Notes under the pieces: model-generated
What the model saw: the letters and a program-made list of their open reading frames with translations, nothing else
Told to the model about the DNA's origin: nothing
Database searches by the model: none
NCBI RefSeq assembly: GCF_001661075.1
Contig: NZ_CP014870.1
Span: 6,663,501-6,727,500 of the forward strand
Reading direction: 5' to 3'
DNA from: Pseudomonas silesiensis
GTDB lineage: Bacteria > Pseudomonadota > Gammaproteobacteria > Pseudomonadales > Pseudomonadaceae
Length of the DNA stretch: 64,000 nt
Program-made: the position numbers and the translations under genes
Shown here: positions 17,540 through 26,219 of the stretch, in pieces
How the letters are laid out: each line of letters starts with the position of its first letter
How positions within the stretch are numbered: position 1 is the first letter of the stretch

Positions 17540-17652
17540 GGCATTTCCCTCTGAGTCTAATGGCTGTGTCCTAGCGAAAGCCTAGTCAGACTTTGGCATC
17601 CTGCCATGAGAGAACGGCGGCCCCTGAATGGTTCCGCCGCTGCCACATGAAA

Positions 17653-18735
17653 CTATTCGGCGATGAGCGCTTCGACCTTGAGGATCTGGGCAGCCAGGGT
17701 TTCGCGATCCGCGCAACGCAGGTTGGCGTGGCCGACCTTGCGACCGACCTTGAACGCCTTGCCATAGTGATGCAGATGGCAATCGGCGATGGCCAGGACT
17801 TTCTCGGTGTCTGGAACCTTACCGATGAAGTTCACCATCGCGCTCTCACCCACTTTGGCAGTCGAACCCAGCGGTAGACCGGCGACGGCCCGCAGATGGT
17901 TTTCGAACTGACTGCATTGCGCGCCTTCGGTGGTCCAGTGCCCGGAGTTGTGCACACGCGGGGCGATTTCGTTGGCCTTGAGGCCACCGTCGACTTCAAA
18001 GAACTCGAACGCCATCACGCCGACGTAATTCAGTTGCTTGAGCACACGGCTGGAATAGTCTTCCGCCAGGGCTTGCAGCGGGTGGTCCGTGCTGGCCACG
18101 GACAGCTTGAGAATGCCGCTGTCGTGGGTGTTGTGAACCAGCGGGTAGAACCTGGTTTCGCCATCGCGAGCGCGCACGGCGATCAACGAAACTTCACCGG
18201 TGAACGGCACGAAACCTTCCAGCAGGCAGGCCACGCTGCCCAGTTCGGCGAAAGTGCCGACGACATCTTCCGGTTTGCGCAAGACTTTCTGGCCCTTGCC
18301 GTCGTAACCCAGGGTGCGGGTCTTCAGCACGGCCGGCAGACCGATGGCAGCCACGGCAGCGTCCAGGTCGGCTTGGGATTGAATGTCGGCGAACGCCGGG
18401 GTTGGAATCCCCAGGTCCTTGAACATGCTCTTCTCGAACCAGCGATCGCGGGCGATGCGCAGCGCTTCGGCGCTCGGGTAGACCGGAATGAATTGCGACA
18501 GGAACGCCACGGTTTCGGCCGGGACGCTTTCAAATTCGAAGGTCACCAGATCGACTTCATCGGCCAGCTGACGCAGATGGTCCTGATCGCCGTAATCGGC
18601 CCGCAGGTGTTCGCCCAACGCGGCTGCGCAAGCATCCGGCGCCGGGTCCAGGAAAGCGAAGTTCATGCCCAGCGGAGTACCCGCCAGCGCCAACATGCGA
18701 CCCAACTGGCCGCCACCGATTACACCGATCTTCAT
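17653..18735 (-). CDS. purK: 5-(carboxyamino)imidazole ribonucleotide synthase PurK
   Basis: 360 aa ATP-grasp enzyme that carboxylates AIR to N5-CAIR using ATP and bicarbonate in purine synthesis. N-terminal IGVIGGGQLGRMLALAG, central LKTRTLGYDGKGQ and C-terminal NEIAPRVHNSGHWT are diagnostic. ATG 18735 is used; an in-frame TTG lies three codons upstream. It starts 11 bp after purE, forming a purEK operon. Confidence 0.97.
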   Translation of the reverse strand: MKIGVIGGGQLGRMLALAGTPLGMNFAFLDPAPDACAAALGEHLRADYGDQDHLRQLADEVDLVTFEFESVPAETVAFLSQFIPVYPSAEALRIARDRWFEKSMFKDLGIPTPAFADIQSQADLDAAVAAIGLPAVLKTRTLGYDGKGQKVLRKPEDVVGTFAELGSVACLLEGFVPFTGEVSLIAVRARDGETRFYPLVHNTHDSGILKLSVASTDHPLQALAEDYSSRVLKQLNYVGVMAFEFFEVDGGLKANEIAPRVHNSGHWTTEGAQCSQFENHLRAVAGLPLGSTAKVGESAMVNFIGKVPDTEKVLAIADCHLHHYGKAFKVGRKVGHANLRCADRETLAAQILKVEALIAE

Positions 18736-18746
18736 CGTCAACAACC

Positions 18747-19238
18747 TCAGGCGATGCGTGGGTCTGGATTTTCCAGGACGCTGTCTGTCTGTTCAGCACG
18801 GAAAGTTTTCAGCACCGCGTGAAACTGCGGATGCTTGGCGCCCAGGATGCTCGCCGAGAGCAGGGCTGCGTTGATCGCGCCGGCCTTGCCGATGGCCAGG
18901 GTCGCAACCGGAATGCCCGCAGGCATCTGCACGATAGACAGCAGCGAGTCGACGCCCGACAGCATCGACGACTGCACCGGCACGCCCAGCACCGGCAGGT
19001 GGGTCTTGGCCGCACACATGCCTGGCAAGTGAGCCGCGCCACCGGCACCGGCGATAATCACCTCGATGCCCCGCGCCTCGGCCTCTTCGGCGTACTGAAA
19101 CAGCAGGTCCGGGGTGCGGTGGGCAGAGACCACTTTCACCTCGTAGGGGATGCCGAGCTTTTCCAGCATATCGGCGGTGTGGCTAAGGGTGGACCAATCG
19201 GACTTGGAGCCCATGATCACGCCAACCAGTGCGCTCAT
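18747..19238 (-). CDS. purE: N5-carboxyaminoimidazole ribonucleotide mutase PurE
   Basis: 163 aa class I PurE, converts N5-CAIR to [18 protein letters not shown], the catalytic-loop SAHRTPD and [17 protein letters not shown] are intact. First gene of purEK. A terminator-like hairpin lies in its 5' leader (see 19287-19314). Confidence 0.98.
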   Translation of the reverse strand: MSALVGVIMGSKSDWSTLSHTADMLEKLGIPYEVKVVSAHRTPDLLFQYAEEAEARGIEVIIAGAGGAAHLPGMCAAKTHLPVLGVPVQSSMLSGVDSLLSIVQMPAGIPVATLAIGKAGAINAALLSASILGAKHPQFHAVLKTFRAEQTDSVLENPDPRIA

Positions 19239-19286
19239 CGTCGTGCCTCTTCTCTCTGGGCGCCCGCAGGCGCGTCAAAAAACAAC

Positions 19287-19314
19287 AAGCCACGCGGGAG
19301 ATCCGGCGTGGCTT
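19287..19314 (-). terminator. terminator-like hairpin in the purE leader
   Basis: On the minus strand the stem AAGCCACGC...GCGTGGCTT with a 10-nt loop is followed by GTTGTTTTTTG, 49 bp before the purE ATG. No minus-strand gene is visible upstream, so this is either an attenuator for purEK or the end of a short RNA. Confidence 0.65.
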
Positions 19315-19703
19315 GAGTGTACGAATTAGGGCCGGGCGAACCGGCCGAAGGCCGCGCAGTATACCGTAATGAGGCAGATAAACAGCCCCCGGTGCGACCA
19401 TCTGTCATTGTGTCGTAATCCGGGGATTTATTGACTCAAGGGTCAGCCAACGTGGGCCATCCAGGGAAAGCCATTCAGATACCGAATACAGGTTCATCCA
19501 CACTTCTAAAAGCCTGGAAAGGCTACATGCGAACGGTTTTCCTACGTGACGCAACAGCATGAAATACACGTTCACTCGCCAAACCGAAACGTACTAGTTA
19601 ATTTAAATTTTGTCGTTTGCCAATATTATTACTTTGCGACTACAACCGACATCCTCTCTTGAACTTTGCTGGATATAAATCATCAATTAGGAAGGTTTCA
19701 AAA
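19315..19703. other. AT-richer spacer before the metalloprotease gene
   Basis: About 390 bp, visibly richer in A and T than the flanks, especially from 19560. It must contain the purE promoter and the promoter for the downstream protease gene. No gene or RNA could be assigned. Confidence 0.5.
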
Positions 19704-20309
19704 ATGACTTTGAGTAATAAACAGAATAAAAAGGCGCCTATTAATATCATTGCCGTTATCCATAGCGACGTGCCAGAGACGACGAGAAAGACGATTTACG
19801 CTGATCATTTCTATCCTCTCGTCAGCGAACTGGAAAGCTTCACCGAGCGAAAAGTCAATGTCATCTTCGCTGGCGGCGAGCCCTATGTTAGCTTTGACTA
19901 CAAAGGCAACGATACACTGAATACGTTGCAAAGATGGCAGCCCTTGAGCTTTAAGCTCCTTGAAGTGATGAAGAACGAGGGTTTAAATATAAAGGTTAAT
20001 AGTGATCTAACCAAAGTCATTTTGGTCACCCGCGATATGTTAAATAATGAAGTCGCAGGCGTTGCACTTGTTTGGCCGCCAACAAAACCTGGAAAAGTTG
20101 CAATTGCATCAGTAACAGGCTATCACGTCGTCGGCCATGAGATTGGTCACTTACTGGGCGCCAGACATGAGGACTCGGAAGTTCAATTCAATGGCTGGTT
20201 CGCCGACACCTACATGGCGCCGAAGCGAGAAATCATCAAATCCCATTCGTACACCTTCAGCCCCGCCAACCGGCAAAACATCAAAAACTATCTGGCCGAC
20301 AAAGACTGA
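19704..20309 (+). CDS. metzincin-like zinc metalloprotease without signal peptide
   Basis: 201 aa. HVVGHEIGHLLGARHE contains the full metzincin signature HExxHxxGxxH (about residues 153-163), and TYMAP about 20 residues later could be the Met-turn. The rest (INIIAVIHSDVPETTRK; KVILVTRDMLNNEVAGVALVW) looks like the N-terminal part of a reprolysin/M12-type fold. There is no hydrophobic signal; the N-terminus is polar (TLSNKQNKKAP). AGGAAG precedes ATG 19704. The gene is AT-richer than its neighbours and lies where P. aeruginosa, as I remember it, has an alcohol dehydrogenase gene, so it is probably acquired. The target is unknown. Confidence 0.8.
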   Translation: MTLSNKQNKKAPINIIAVIHSDVPETTRKTIYADHFYPLVSELESFTERKVNVIFAGGEPYVSFDYKGNDTLNTLQRWQPLSFKLLEVMKNEGLNIKVNSDLTKVILVTRDMLNNEVAGVALVWPPTKPGKVAIASVTGYHVVGHEIGHLLGARHEDSEVQFNGWFADTYMAPKREIIKSHSYTFSPANRQNIKNYLADKD

Positions 20310-20364
20310 CGTTTAAACCTGGTTATCGACAGAGGCGCAATATATACGCCTCTGCCAGTATCTG

Positions 20365-21276
20365 TTAAAGGTTGGCGCTAGCCGCGCCGCCTTCCAGTTT
20401 GCGCCACAACAACCGCACATTCGCCTTGCGCACCAACGCGCAACGATACAAACGAATCTCCAGCGGCACATGCCACTGCGGGCCGCCACAGACCACCAGC
20501 TCCCCGCGCGCCAGTTCGGCGCGCACGCTAAGCTGCGGCACCCAGGCGATGCCCAGCCCCTCCAGTGCCATGCTTTTCAGGCTATCGGCCATGGCCGTCT
20601 CGTAGATGGTGGTGAAACGCAACGCACGCTGACGCAGCAGCAAGTTCACCGAACGCCCCAGAAAGGCACCGGCGCTGTAGGCGAGCAGCGGCACACTGCC
20701 TTCGCCTTCCAGATCAAACAGCGGTTTACCCTCGGCATCGGCCGCGCAAACCGGCAACATTTCGGTATTACCCAAATGCAGCGATGGAAAAATTTCCGGA
20801 TCCATCTGCATTGCGGCGTCCGGATCGTAGAACGCCAACATCAGGTCGCAGCCTCCTTCACGCAGGGCGTGCACCGCGTCACCCACGTTGGTCGCCACCA
20901 GCCGCGTCGCGATGTTCAGGCCTTCATTACGCAATTGCGCGATCCAGCGCGGGAAGAATCCCAGCGCCAGGGAGTGAGCGGCCGCAACCTGCATCACCTC
21001 GCCCTGTCCGCCTTCCAGATGATGCAAGTGGCGCAGCACTTCGCCGAGCTGTTCGACCACCGTCCGCGCGGTAACCAGAAATAATTGCCCCGCCGCTGTC
21101 AGCTCGACCGGTGTGCGCGAGCGGTTGACCAACGTCAATCCCAGCGCGGCTTCAAGGCTGCGGATTCGCCGACTGAAAGCGGGCTGGGTCACGAAGCGCC
21201 GTTCGGCAGCCTGGGAGAAGCTGCGGGTGGCGGCCAGGGCACTGAAGTCCTCCAGCCATTTACTTTCCAGATTCAT
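20365..21276 (-). CDS. LysR-family regulator divergent from aspA
   Basis: 303 aa. N-terminal winged helix (LEDFSALAATRSFSQAAERRFVTQPAFSRRIRSLE) and a LysR substrate domain from about 90. GGGAGG lies before ATG 21276. It is divergent from aspA, with a TATGC-N7-GCATA dyad between them, so it probably controls aspA and itself. The inducer is not known. Confidence 0.93.
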   Translation of the reverse strand: MNLESKWLEDFSALAATRSFSQAAERRFVTQPAFSRRIRSLEAALGLTLVNRSRTPVELTAAGQLFLVTARTVVEQLGEVLRHLHHLEGGQGEVMQVAAAHSLALGFFPRWIAQLRNEGLNIATRLVATNVGDAVHALREGGCDLMLAFYDPDAAMQMDPEIFPSLHLGNTEMLPVCAADAEGKPLFDLEGEGSVPLLAYSAGAFLGRSVNLLLRQRALRFTTIYETAMADSLKSMALEGLGIAWVPQLSVRAELARGELVVCGGPQWHVPLEIRLYRCALVRKANVRLLWRKLEGGAASANL

Positions 21277-21343
21277 CACGCCCTCCCGGACACGCACCAA
21301 AATAGATCACACGCTCGCCGCACACACGGCGTCACAACGACAT

Positions 21344-21360
21344 TATGCCGAATATGCATA
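21344..21360. promoter_or_regulatory. candidate LysR operator between lysR and aspA
   Basis: TATGC-CGAATAT-GCATA is a perfect 5-7-5 dyad in the divergent intergenic region (21277-21456). Confidence 0.45.
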
Positions 21361-21456
21361 GGCCAGTGTTTAACAGCATTGGCCCAAAATTGTTCACAAG
21401 CCTAGCATTTGCAGTGTTCCGGCACAGACCGGGTCCTTATCGAGATGATTTCTATC

Positions 21457-22881
21457 ATGTCCTCCGCTGCATCTTTCCGCACAGAAAAAGACCTGCTTGG
21501 CGTACTCGAAGTACCTGCTCAAGCGTACTACGGCATCCAGACCCTGCGAGCGGTGAACAACTTCCGTCTCTCCGGCGTTCCGATTTCGCATTACCCGAAG
21601 CTGGTTGTCGGCCTGGCAATGGTCAAACAGGCCGCCGCTGACGCCAACCGCGAGCTGGGTCACCTGAGCGAAGCCAAGCACGCTGCCATCAGCGAAGCCT
21701 GTGCCCGTTTGATCCGCGGCGACTTCCACGAAGAGTTCGTGGTGGACATGATTCAAGGCGGCGCTGGCACTTCGACCAACATGAATGCCAACGAAGTGAT
21801 CGCCAACATCGCACTGGAGGCCATGGGTCACCAGAAAGGCGAATACCAGTACCTGCACCCGAACAACGACGTGAACATGGCGCAGTCGACCAACGACGCC
21901 TACCCGACGGCAATCCGTCTGGGTCTTCTGTTGGGCCACGACGCGCTGCTGGCCAGCCTCGACAGCCTGATCCAGGCGTTCGCCGCCAAGGGCCAGGAAT
22001 TCAGACACGTCCTGAAGATGGGCCGTACCCAGCTGCAAGACGCCGTGCCTATGACCCTGGGTCAGGAATTCCGCGCCTTCGCCACCACGTTGAGCGAAGA
22101 CCTGGCGCGCCTGAAGACTCTGGCACCGGAACTGCTGACCGAAGTCAACCTCGGTGGCACCGCGATTGGCACCGGCATCAACGCCGACCCGCGTTACCAG
22201 CTCCTGGCCGTTCAGCGTCTGGCACTGATCAGCGGTCAACCGCTGGTGCCGGCTGCCGACCTGATTGAAGCCACTTCCGACATGGGGGCGTTTGTTCTGT
22301 TCTCCGGCATGCTCAAGCGGACTGCGGTCAAGCTGTCGAAAATCTGCAACGACCTGCGCCTGCTGTCCAGCGGCCCACGCACCGGCATCAATGAAATCAA
22401 CCTGCCAGCGCGCCAGCCAGGCAGCTCGATCATGCCAGGCAAGGTCAACCCGGTTATCCCGGAAGCCGTCAACCAAGTGGCGTTCCAGATCATCGGCAAC
22501 GACCTTGCGCTGACTATCGCGGCCGAAGGCGGCCAGCTGCAACTGAACGTGATGGAGCCGCTGATCGCGTTCAAGATCTTCGACTCGATCCGTCTGCTGC
22601 AACGCGCCATGGACATGCTGCGCGAGCACTGCATCGTCGGCATTACCGCCAACGAAGAGCGTTGCCGCGAACTGGTCGAACATTCGATCGGCCTGGTGAC
22701 CGCACTGAACCCGTACATCGGCTATGAAAACGCCACCCGCATTGCCCGCATCGCCCTCGAAAGCGGCCGCGGCGTGCTGGAACTGGTGCGCGAAGAAGGC
22801 TTGCTCGACGACGCAATGCTCGCCGACATCCTGCGCCCGGAAAACATGATCGCTCCGCGTCTGGTGCCTCTGAAGGCATAA
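21457..22881 (+). CDS. aspA: aspartate ammonia-lyase AspA
   Basis: 474 aa cytoplasmic enzyme that converts L-aspartate to fumarate and ammonia. The fumarase/aspartase signature GSSIMPGKVNPVIPE carries the catalytic Ser in its flexible loop; other conserved parts are GGAGTSTNMNANEVIAN, KMGRTQLQDAVPMTLGQE and the early SxE-type GIQTLRA. Starts at 21457 (MSSAASF) or 21445 are both possible. Followed by a strong terminator. With the AGCS symporter and asparaginase downstream it forms an aspartate/asparagine catabolic neighbourhood. Confidence 0.96.
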   Translation: MSSAASFRTEKDLLGVLEVPAQAYYGIQTLRAVNNFRLSGVPISHYPKLVVGLAMVKQAAADANRELGHLSEAKHAAISEACARLIRGDFHEEFVVDMIQGGAGTSTNMNANEVIANIALEAMGHQKGEYQYLHPNNDVNMAQSTNDAYPTAIRLGLLLGHDALLASLDSLIQAFAAKGQEFRHVLKMGRTQLQDAVPMTLGQEFRAFATTLSEDLARLKTLAPELLTEVNLGGTAIGTGINADPRYQLLAVQRLALISGQPLVPAADLIEATSDMGAFVLFSGMLKRTAVKLSKICNDLRLLSSGPRTGINEINLPARQPGSSIMPGKVNPVIPEAVNQVAFQIIGNDLALTIAAEGGQLQLNVMEPLIAFKIFDSIRLLQRAMDMLREHCIVGITANEERCRELVEHSIGLVTALNPYIGYENATRIARIALESGRGVLELVREEGLLDDAMLADILRPENMIAPRLVPLKA

Positions 22882-22953
22882 CCGAACGCCCGGCTCTTCT
22901 TATCAAGAGCCACACTCACCAGGTCGAGGGACTAGACACCTCTCACCTTTTGA

Positions 22954-22989
22954 GGGCTTGGGGATTTACTCCCCCAAGCCCTTTTTTTT
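22954..22989 (+). terminator. rho-independent terminator after aspA
   Basis: Stem GGGCTTGGGG/CCCCAAGCCC followed by eight T residues, 73 bp after the aspA stop. Confidence 0.95.
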
Positions 22990-23014
22990 AACTTCTGAAT
23001 GGACAACCCTCTTC

Positions 23015-23098
23015 TGTAGGAGTGAGCCTGCTCGCGATGAACGATAACGCCGCGTCACTGAAATACGGCGCTGAATCGCGAGCAGGCTCACTCCCACA
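23015..23098. repeat. REP inverted pair
   Basis: Arms 23015-23038 and 23075-23098 (AGGAGTGAGCCTGCTCGCGAT and its complement), one mismatch. Confidence 0.88.
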
Positions 23099-23384
23099 AA
23101 AGCCTGGCTAAAAATGTCAGGTGATTCAAAGGCTTGGTTTCAACGCTTGCACCACAACCGTGCAGACGGACGGCACACTGATAGGTATAGTGCCGCCCCT
23201 CTTCGCGTGAGCGGTCGTTGGTAACGAGGCCCAAAAACCATGCGAAACCCGAACTAATAACAAACCCGCAAAATGAAATCGGGACGAAACCTCGCCTCGC
23301 CTGTTTCGCCGAGCGCAAACCGGTGTAACGCGATGTTTCTGCCCCCAAGCATTTGCCTACACAAAAAACAGCGAGGAATAATCC

Positions 23385-24836
23385 ATGCTCGAAGTCATTA
23401 ACGACTTCCTCTCAGGGAAAGTACTGATCGTGCTCATCGTCGGGCTCGGTAGCTACTTCACGATCCGCTCGCGTTTCGTTCAGTTCCGCCATTTCTTTCA
23501 CATGTTCGCGGTGTTCCGTGACAGCCTCAAAAGCAGCGCTGGCCAGCTCAGCTCGTTCCAGGCCTTGATGCTCAGCCTCGCCGGCCGCGTCGGTGCGGGC
23601 AACATCGCGGGTGTCGGCATCGCCGTGACCCTTGGTGGGCCCGGTGCAGTATTCTGGATGTGGGTGACCGCGCTGGTCGGCATGTCCAGCAGCTTCTTCG
23701 AATGCTCCCTCGGCCAGCTCTACAAACGCTGCGACTCCGAAGGCCAGTTCCGTGGCGGCCCGTCCTTTTACATTCAGCACGGCCTGCAGAAACGCTGGTT
23801 GGGGATGATCATGGCGTTCCTGCTGCTGATCACCTTTGGCTTTGCCTTCAACGGGCTGCAAGCCCACGCCGTCACCCATTCGCTGAACAATGCCTTCGGT
23901 CTTGACACCACGTACACCGGGCTTGGCCTGGCGGTATTGCTGGGCCTGGTGTTCATCGGCGGTATCAAGCGGATCGCCAAGGTCGCTGACCTGCTGGTAC
24001 CGGTGAAAACCCTGGTGTACATCGGCGTGACCATCTACGTGATCGTACTGCAGTTCGACCACGTTCCGGGCATGCTGATGACCATCGTAAAAAGCGCCTT
24101 CGGTCTGGACGAGGTGTTCGGCGGCCTGATCGGCAGCGCCATTATCATGGGCGTGAAGCGCGGCGTGTTCGCCAACGAAGCAGGCCTGGGCAGTGCGCCG
24201 AACGTGGCAGCTGTAGCCTCGGTCGAGCACCCGGTCTCGCAAGGTGTGGTTCAGGCGTTCAGCGTATTCCTCGACACCTTCGTGATCTGCACTTGCACCG
24301 CATTGCTGATCCTGCTGTCGGGCTTCTACACCCCGGGCTTCGAAGGCGACGGCATTGCCCTGACCCAGAATTCCCTGGCTGCCGTTGTCGGTGACTGGGG
24401 CCGGATGTTCATCTCCGTGGCGCTGGCGCTGTTCGTGTTCACCTCGATTCTCTACAACTACTACCTGGGCGAGAGCAACCTGCGCTTCCTGATCGGCGAG
24501 AACCGCAAGGCGCTGATCGGTTATCGCGCGCTGGTACTGGTGTTGATCTTCTGGGGTGCCATCGAAAACCTCGACACCGTGTTCGCCTTCGCCGACATCA
24601 CCATGACCATGCTGGCATTCGTGAACCTGATTGCGTTGTTCCTGCTGTTCAAGGTCGGCATGCGTATCCTGCGTGACTACGATGACCAGCGGGCTGCAGG
24701 CATCAAGACGCCGGTGTTCGATTCGAGCAAGTTTGCGGACCTGGACCTGGACCTGAAAGCCTGGCCAGCCAACCCGCCAGCGGCTGCCATCAAGGCCGAA
24801 GCCGAGCCGCAAGGCGTGACCGCAGCGCAACGCTGA
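23385..24836 (+). CDS. alanine/glycine:cation symporter (AGCS family)
   Basis: 483 aa, about 10-11 membrane helices. AGRVGAGNIAGVGIAVTLGGPGAVFWMW, FFECSLGQLYK, FANEAGLGSAPNVAA and LYNYYLGESNLRFL are AGCS hallmarks. The family imports small amino acids with Na+ or H+. GAGGA precedes the ATG. Placement between aspA and an asparaginase suggests amino-acid uptake linked to these enzymes, which is inference. Confidence 0.93.
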   Translation: MLEVINDFLSGKVLIVLIVGLGSYFTIRSRFVQFRHFFHMFAVFRDSLKSSAGQLSSFQALMLSLAGRVGAGNIAGVGIAVTLGGPGAVFWMWVTALVGMSSSFFECSLGQLYKRCDSEGQFRGGPSFYIQHGLQKRWLGMIMAFLLLITFGFAFNGLQAHAVTHSLNNAFGLDTTYTGLGLAVLLGLVFIGGIKRIAKVADLLVPVKTLVYIGVTIYVIVLQFDHVPGMLMTIVKSAFGLDEVFGGLIGSAIIMGVKRGVFANEAGLGSAPNVAAVASVEHPVSQGVVQAFSVFLDTFVICTCTALLILLSGFYTPGFEGDGIALTQNSLAAVVGDWGRMFISVALALFVFTSILYNYYLGESNLRFLIGENRKALIGYRALVLVLIFWGAIENLDTVFAFADITMTMLAFVNLIALFLLFKVGMRILRDYDDQRAAGIKTPVFDSSKFADLDLDLKAWPANPPAAAIKAEAEPQGVTAAQR

Positions 24837-24846
24837 TCGGTAAAAA

Positions 24847-24869
24847 CCGGGCGCATCCTCTGCGCCCGG
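24847..24869 (+). terminator. hairpin after the AGCS gene
   Basis: Perfect stem CCGGGCGCA/TGCGCCCGG 10 bp past the stop. There is no T tract on the + strand, so it may only stabilise the mRNA end. Confidence 0.45.
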
Positions 24870-24965
24870 CGTGACACCGCAGACGCCCGGCGTCATGCTC
24901 GGTTGTACGCTGTGGCAGCTTGATGAGGCTGCCATTTTTGGCTAGAGCTCAAGACCGCATCGCTG

Positions 24966-24999
24966 CTTCGGCCGGCAAGCCGGTCTCGCTCCCACAGTT
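24966..24999. repeat. single REP element before the asparaginase gene
   Basis: GGCCGGCAAGCCGGTCTCGC with the usual CTCCCACAG tail, ending 14 bp before the asparaginase ATG, so it lies in the 5' untranslated leader. Confidence 0.7.
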
Positions 25000-25013
25000 T
25001 TCGGAGAACCTCC

Positions 25014-26018
25014 ATGAATTCCTCGACTTATCCCGCAGCCCAGCACGTCATGGTGCTCTACACCGGTGGCACCATCGGTATGCAAGCCAGCGCCCACGGC
25101 CTGGCCCCGGCGTCCGGTTTCGAAGCGCGTATGCGCGAGTACCTGGCCAGCCAGCCTGAGCTGGTGGTGCCGCAATGGCGCTTTCGCGAAATGTCGCCGC
25201 TGATCGACAGCGCCAACATGAGCCCGGCGTACTGGCAGCAACTGCGTGAAGCAGTGGTCGACGCTGTCGATGTACAAGGCTGCGACAGCGTACTGATCCT
25301 GCATGGCACCGACACGCTGGCCTACAGCGCTGCGGCCATGAGTTTTCAGTTGCTCGGACTGCACGCCCGCGTCGTCTTCACCGGCTCGATGCTGCCGGCC
25401 GGCGTGACCGACAGCGATGCCTGGGAAAACCTCAGCGGGGCCCTGGTCGCTTTGGGCCAGGGCCTGGCACCGGGTGTCCATCTGTACTTCCACGGCGAAC
25501 AACTGGACCCGACCCGTTGCGCGAAGGTTCGCAGTTTCGGTCGTCATCCCTTCAAGCGACTTGAGCGTCAGGGCGGTGGAATGAAGGCCACTTCGCTGCC
25601 AACGGAACTGACTTACCGCCAGAACAAGCAACTGGCAAAAGTCGGCGTGCTGCCATTGGTTCCCGGTATCGGCGCCGAGCAACTGGATGGTGTTCTGAAC
25701 AGCGGCATTCAAGGCCTGGTACTGGAGTGTTACGGCAGCGGCACGGGGCCGAGCGACAACCCGGAGTTTCTCGCCGCCCTTTCTCGAGCACGAGACAACG
25801 GTGTGGTGGTGGTTGCAATTACGCAGTGTCATGAAGGTGGCGTTGAGCTGGATGTTTATGAGGCGGGTAGCCGCTTGCGTGGTGCTGGTGTGCTTTCGGG
25901 CGGCGGCATGACCCGTGAAGCCGCGTACGGCAAATTGCACGGATTGCTCGGCACCGGACTCGACACCGCCGAAGTACGGCGCCTGGTCGAGCTCGACCTC
26001 TGTGGCGAACTCAGCTGA
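25014..26018 (+). CDS. type I L-asparaginase (cytoplasmic)
   Basis: 334 aa, no signal peptide. The catalytic Thr pair is visible: first site VLYTGGTIGM, second site ILHGTDTLAYSA with the Asp of the TDT motif. Later VFTGSMLPA and VLECYGSGTGP are typical of the cytoplasmic AnsA type. It hydrolyses asparagine to aspartate and ammonia, feeding AspA. CGGAGAACC serves as RBS. Confidence 0.93.
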   Translation: MNSSTYPAAQHVMVLYTGGTIGMQASAHGLAPASGFEARMREYLASQPELVVPQWRFREMSPLIDSANMSPAYWQQLREAVVDAVDVQGCDSVLILHGTDTLAYSAAAMSFQLLGLHARVVFTGSMLPAGVTDSDAWENLSGALVALGQGLAPGVHLYFHGEQLDPTRCAKVRSFGRHPFKRLERQGGGMKATSLPTELTYRQNKQLAKVGVLPLVPGIGAEQLDGVLNSGIQGLVLECYGSGTGPSDNPEFLAALSRARDNGVVVVAITQCHEGGVELDVYEAGSRLRGAGVLSGGGMTREAAYGKLHGLLGTGLDTAEVRRLVELDLCGELS

Positions 26019-26031
26019 CGCCACACAAACC

Positions 26032-26162
26032 CTTGTAGGAGCGAGCTTGCTCCGGGCGGCGTTCCGACGAAGCACCTGAAGGCGGCGCGTTCATCCAGGC
26101 AGCACGCGTTATCGTTAGCGTCCATCGCGAGCAATCGAGCGTCGACCGGCTGCTCCTACAGG
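26032..26162. repeat. diverged REP-type inverted repeat
   Basis: TGTAGGAGCGAGCTTGCTCC at the left and CGGCTGCTCCTACAGG at the right. The left half continues GGGCGGCGTTCCGACGA, which recurs at 27240-27256, so both belong to one repeat family. Confidence 0.75.
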
Positions 26163-26219
26163 TTCTCACCCGGCATATAACTTGCTGCGTTTCAGCCATC
26201 CCAAGGCTGGAAGCCACCC

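Larger units (their letters stand above)
22882..23384. other. spacer with aspA terminator and REP pair
   Basis: About 500 bp holding the aspA terminator (22954-22989) and a REP pair (23015-23098). The remaining 23100-23384 should contain the symporter promoter; no gene was recognised in it. Confidence 0.7.

Noticed and set aside
24847-24869. Strong rho-independent terminator after the AGCS gene
   Set aside because: The stem is perfect but lacks a T tract on the coding strand, so it is listed only with low confidence.
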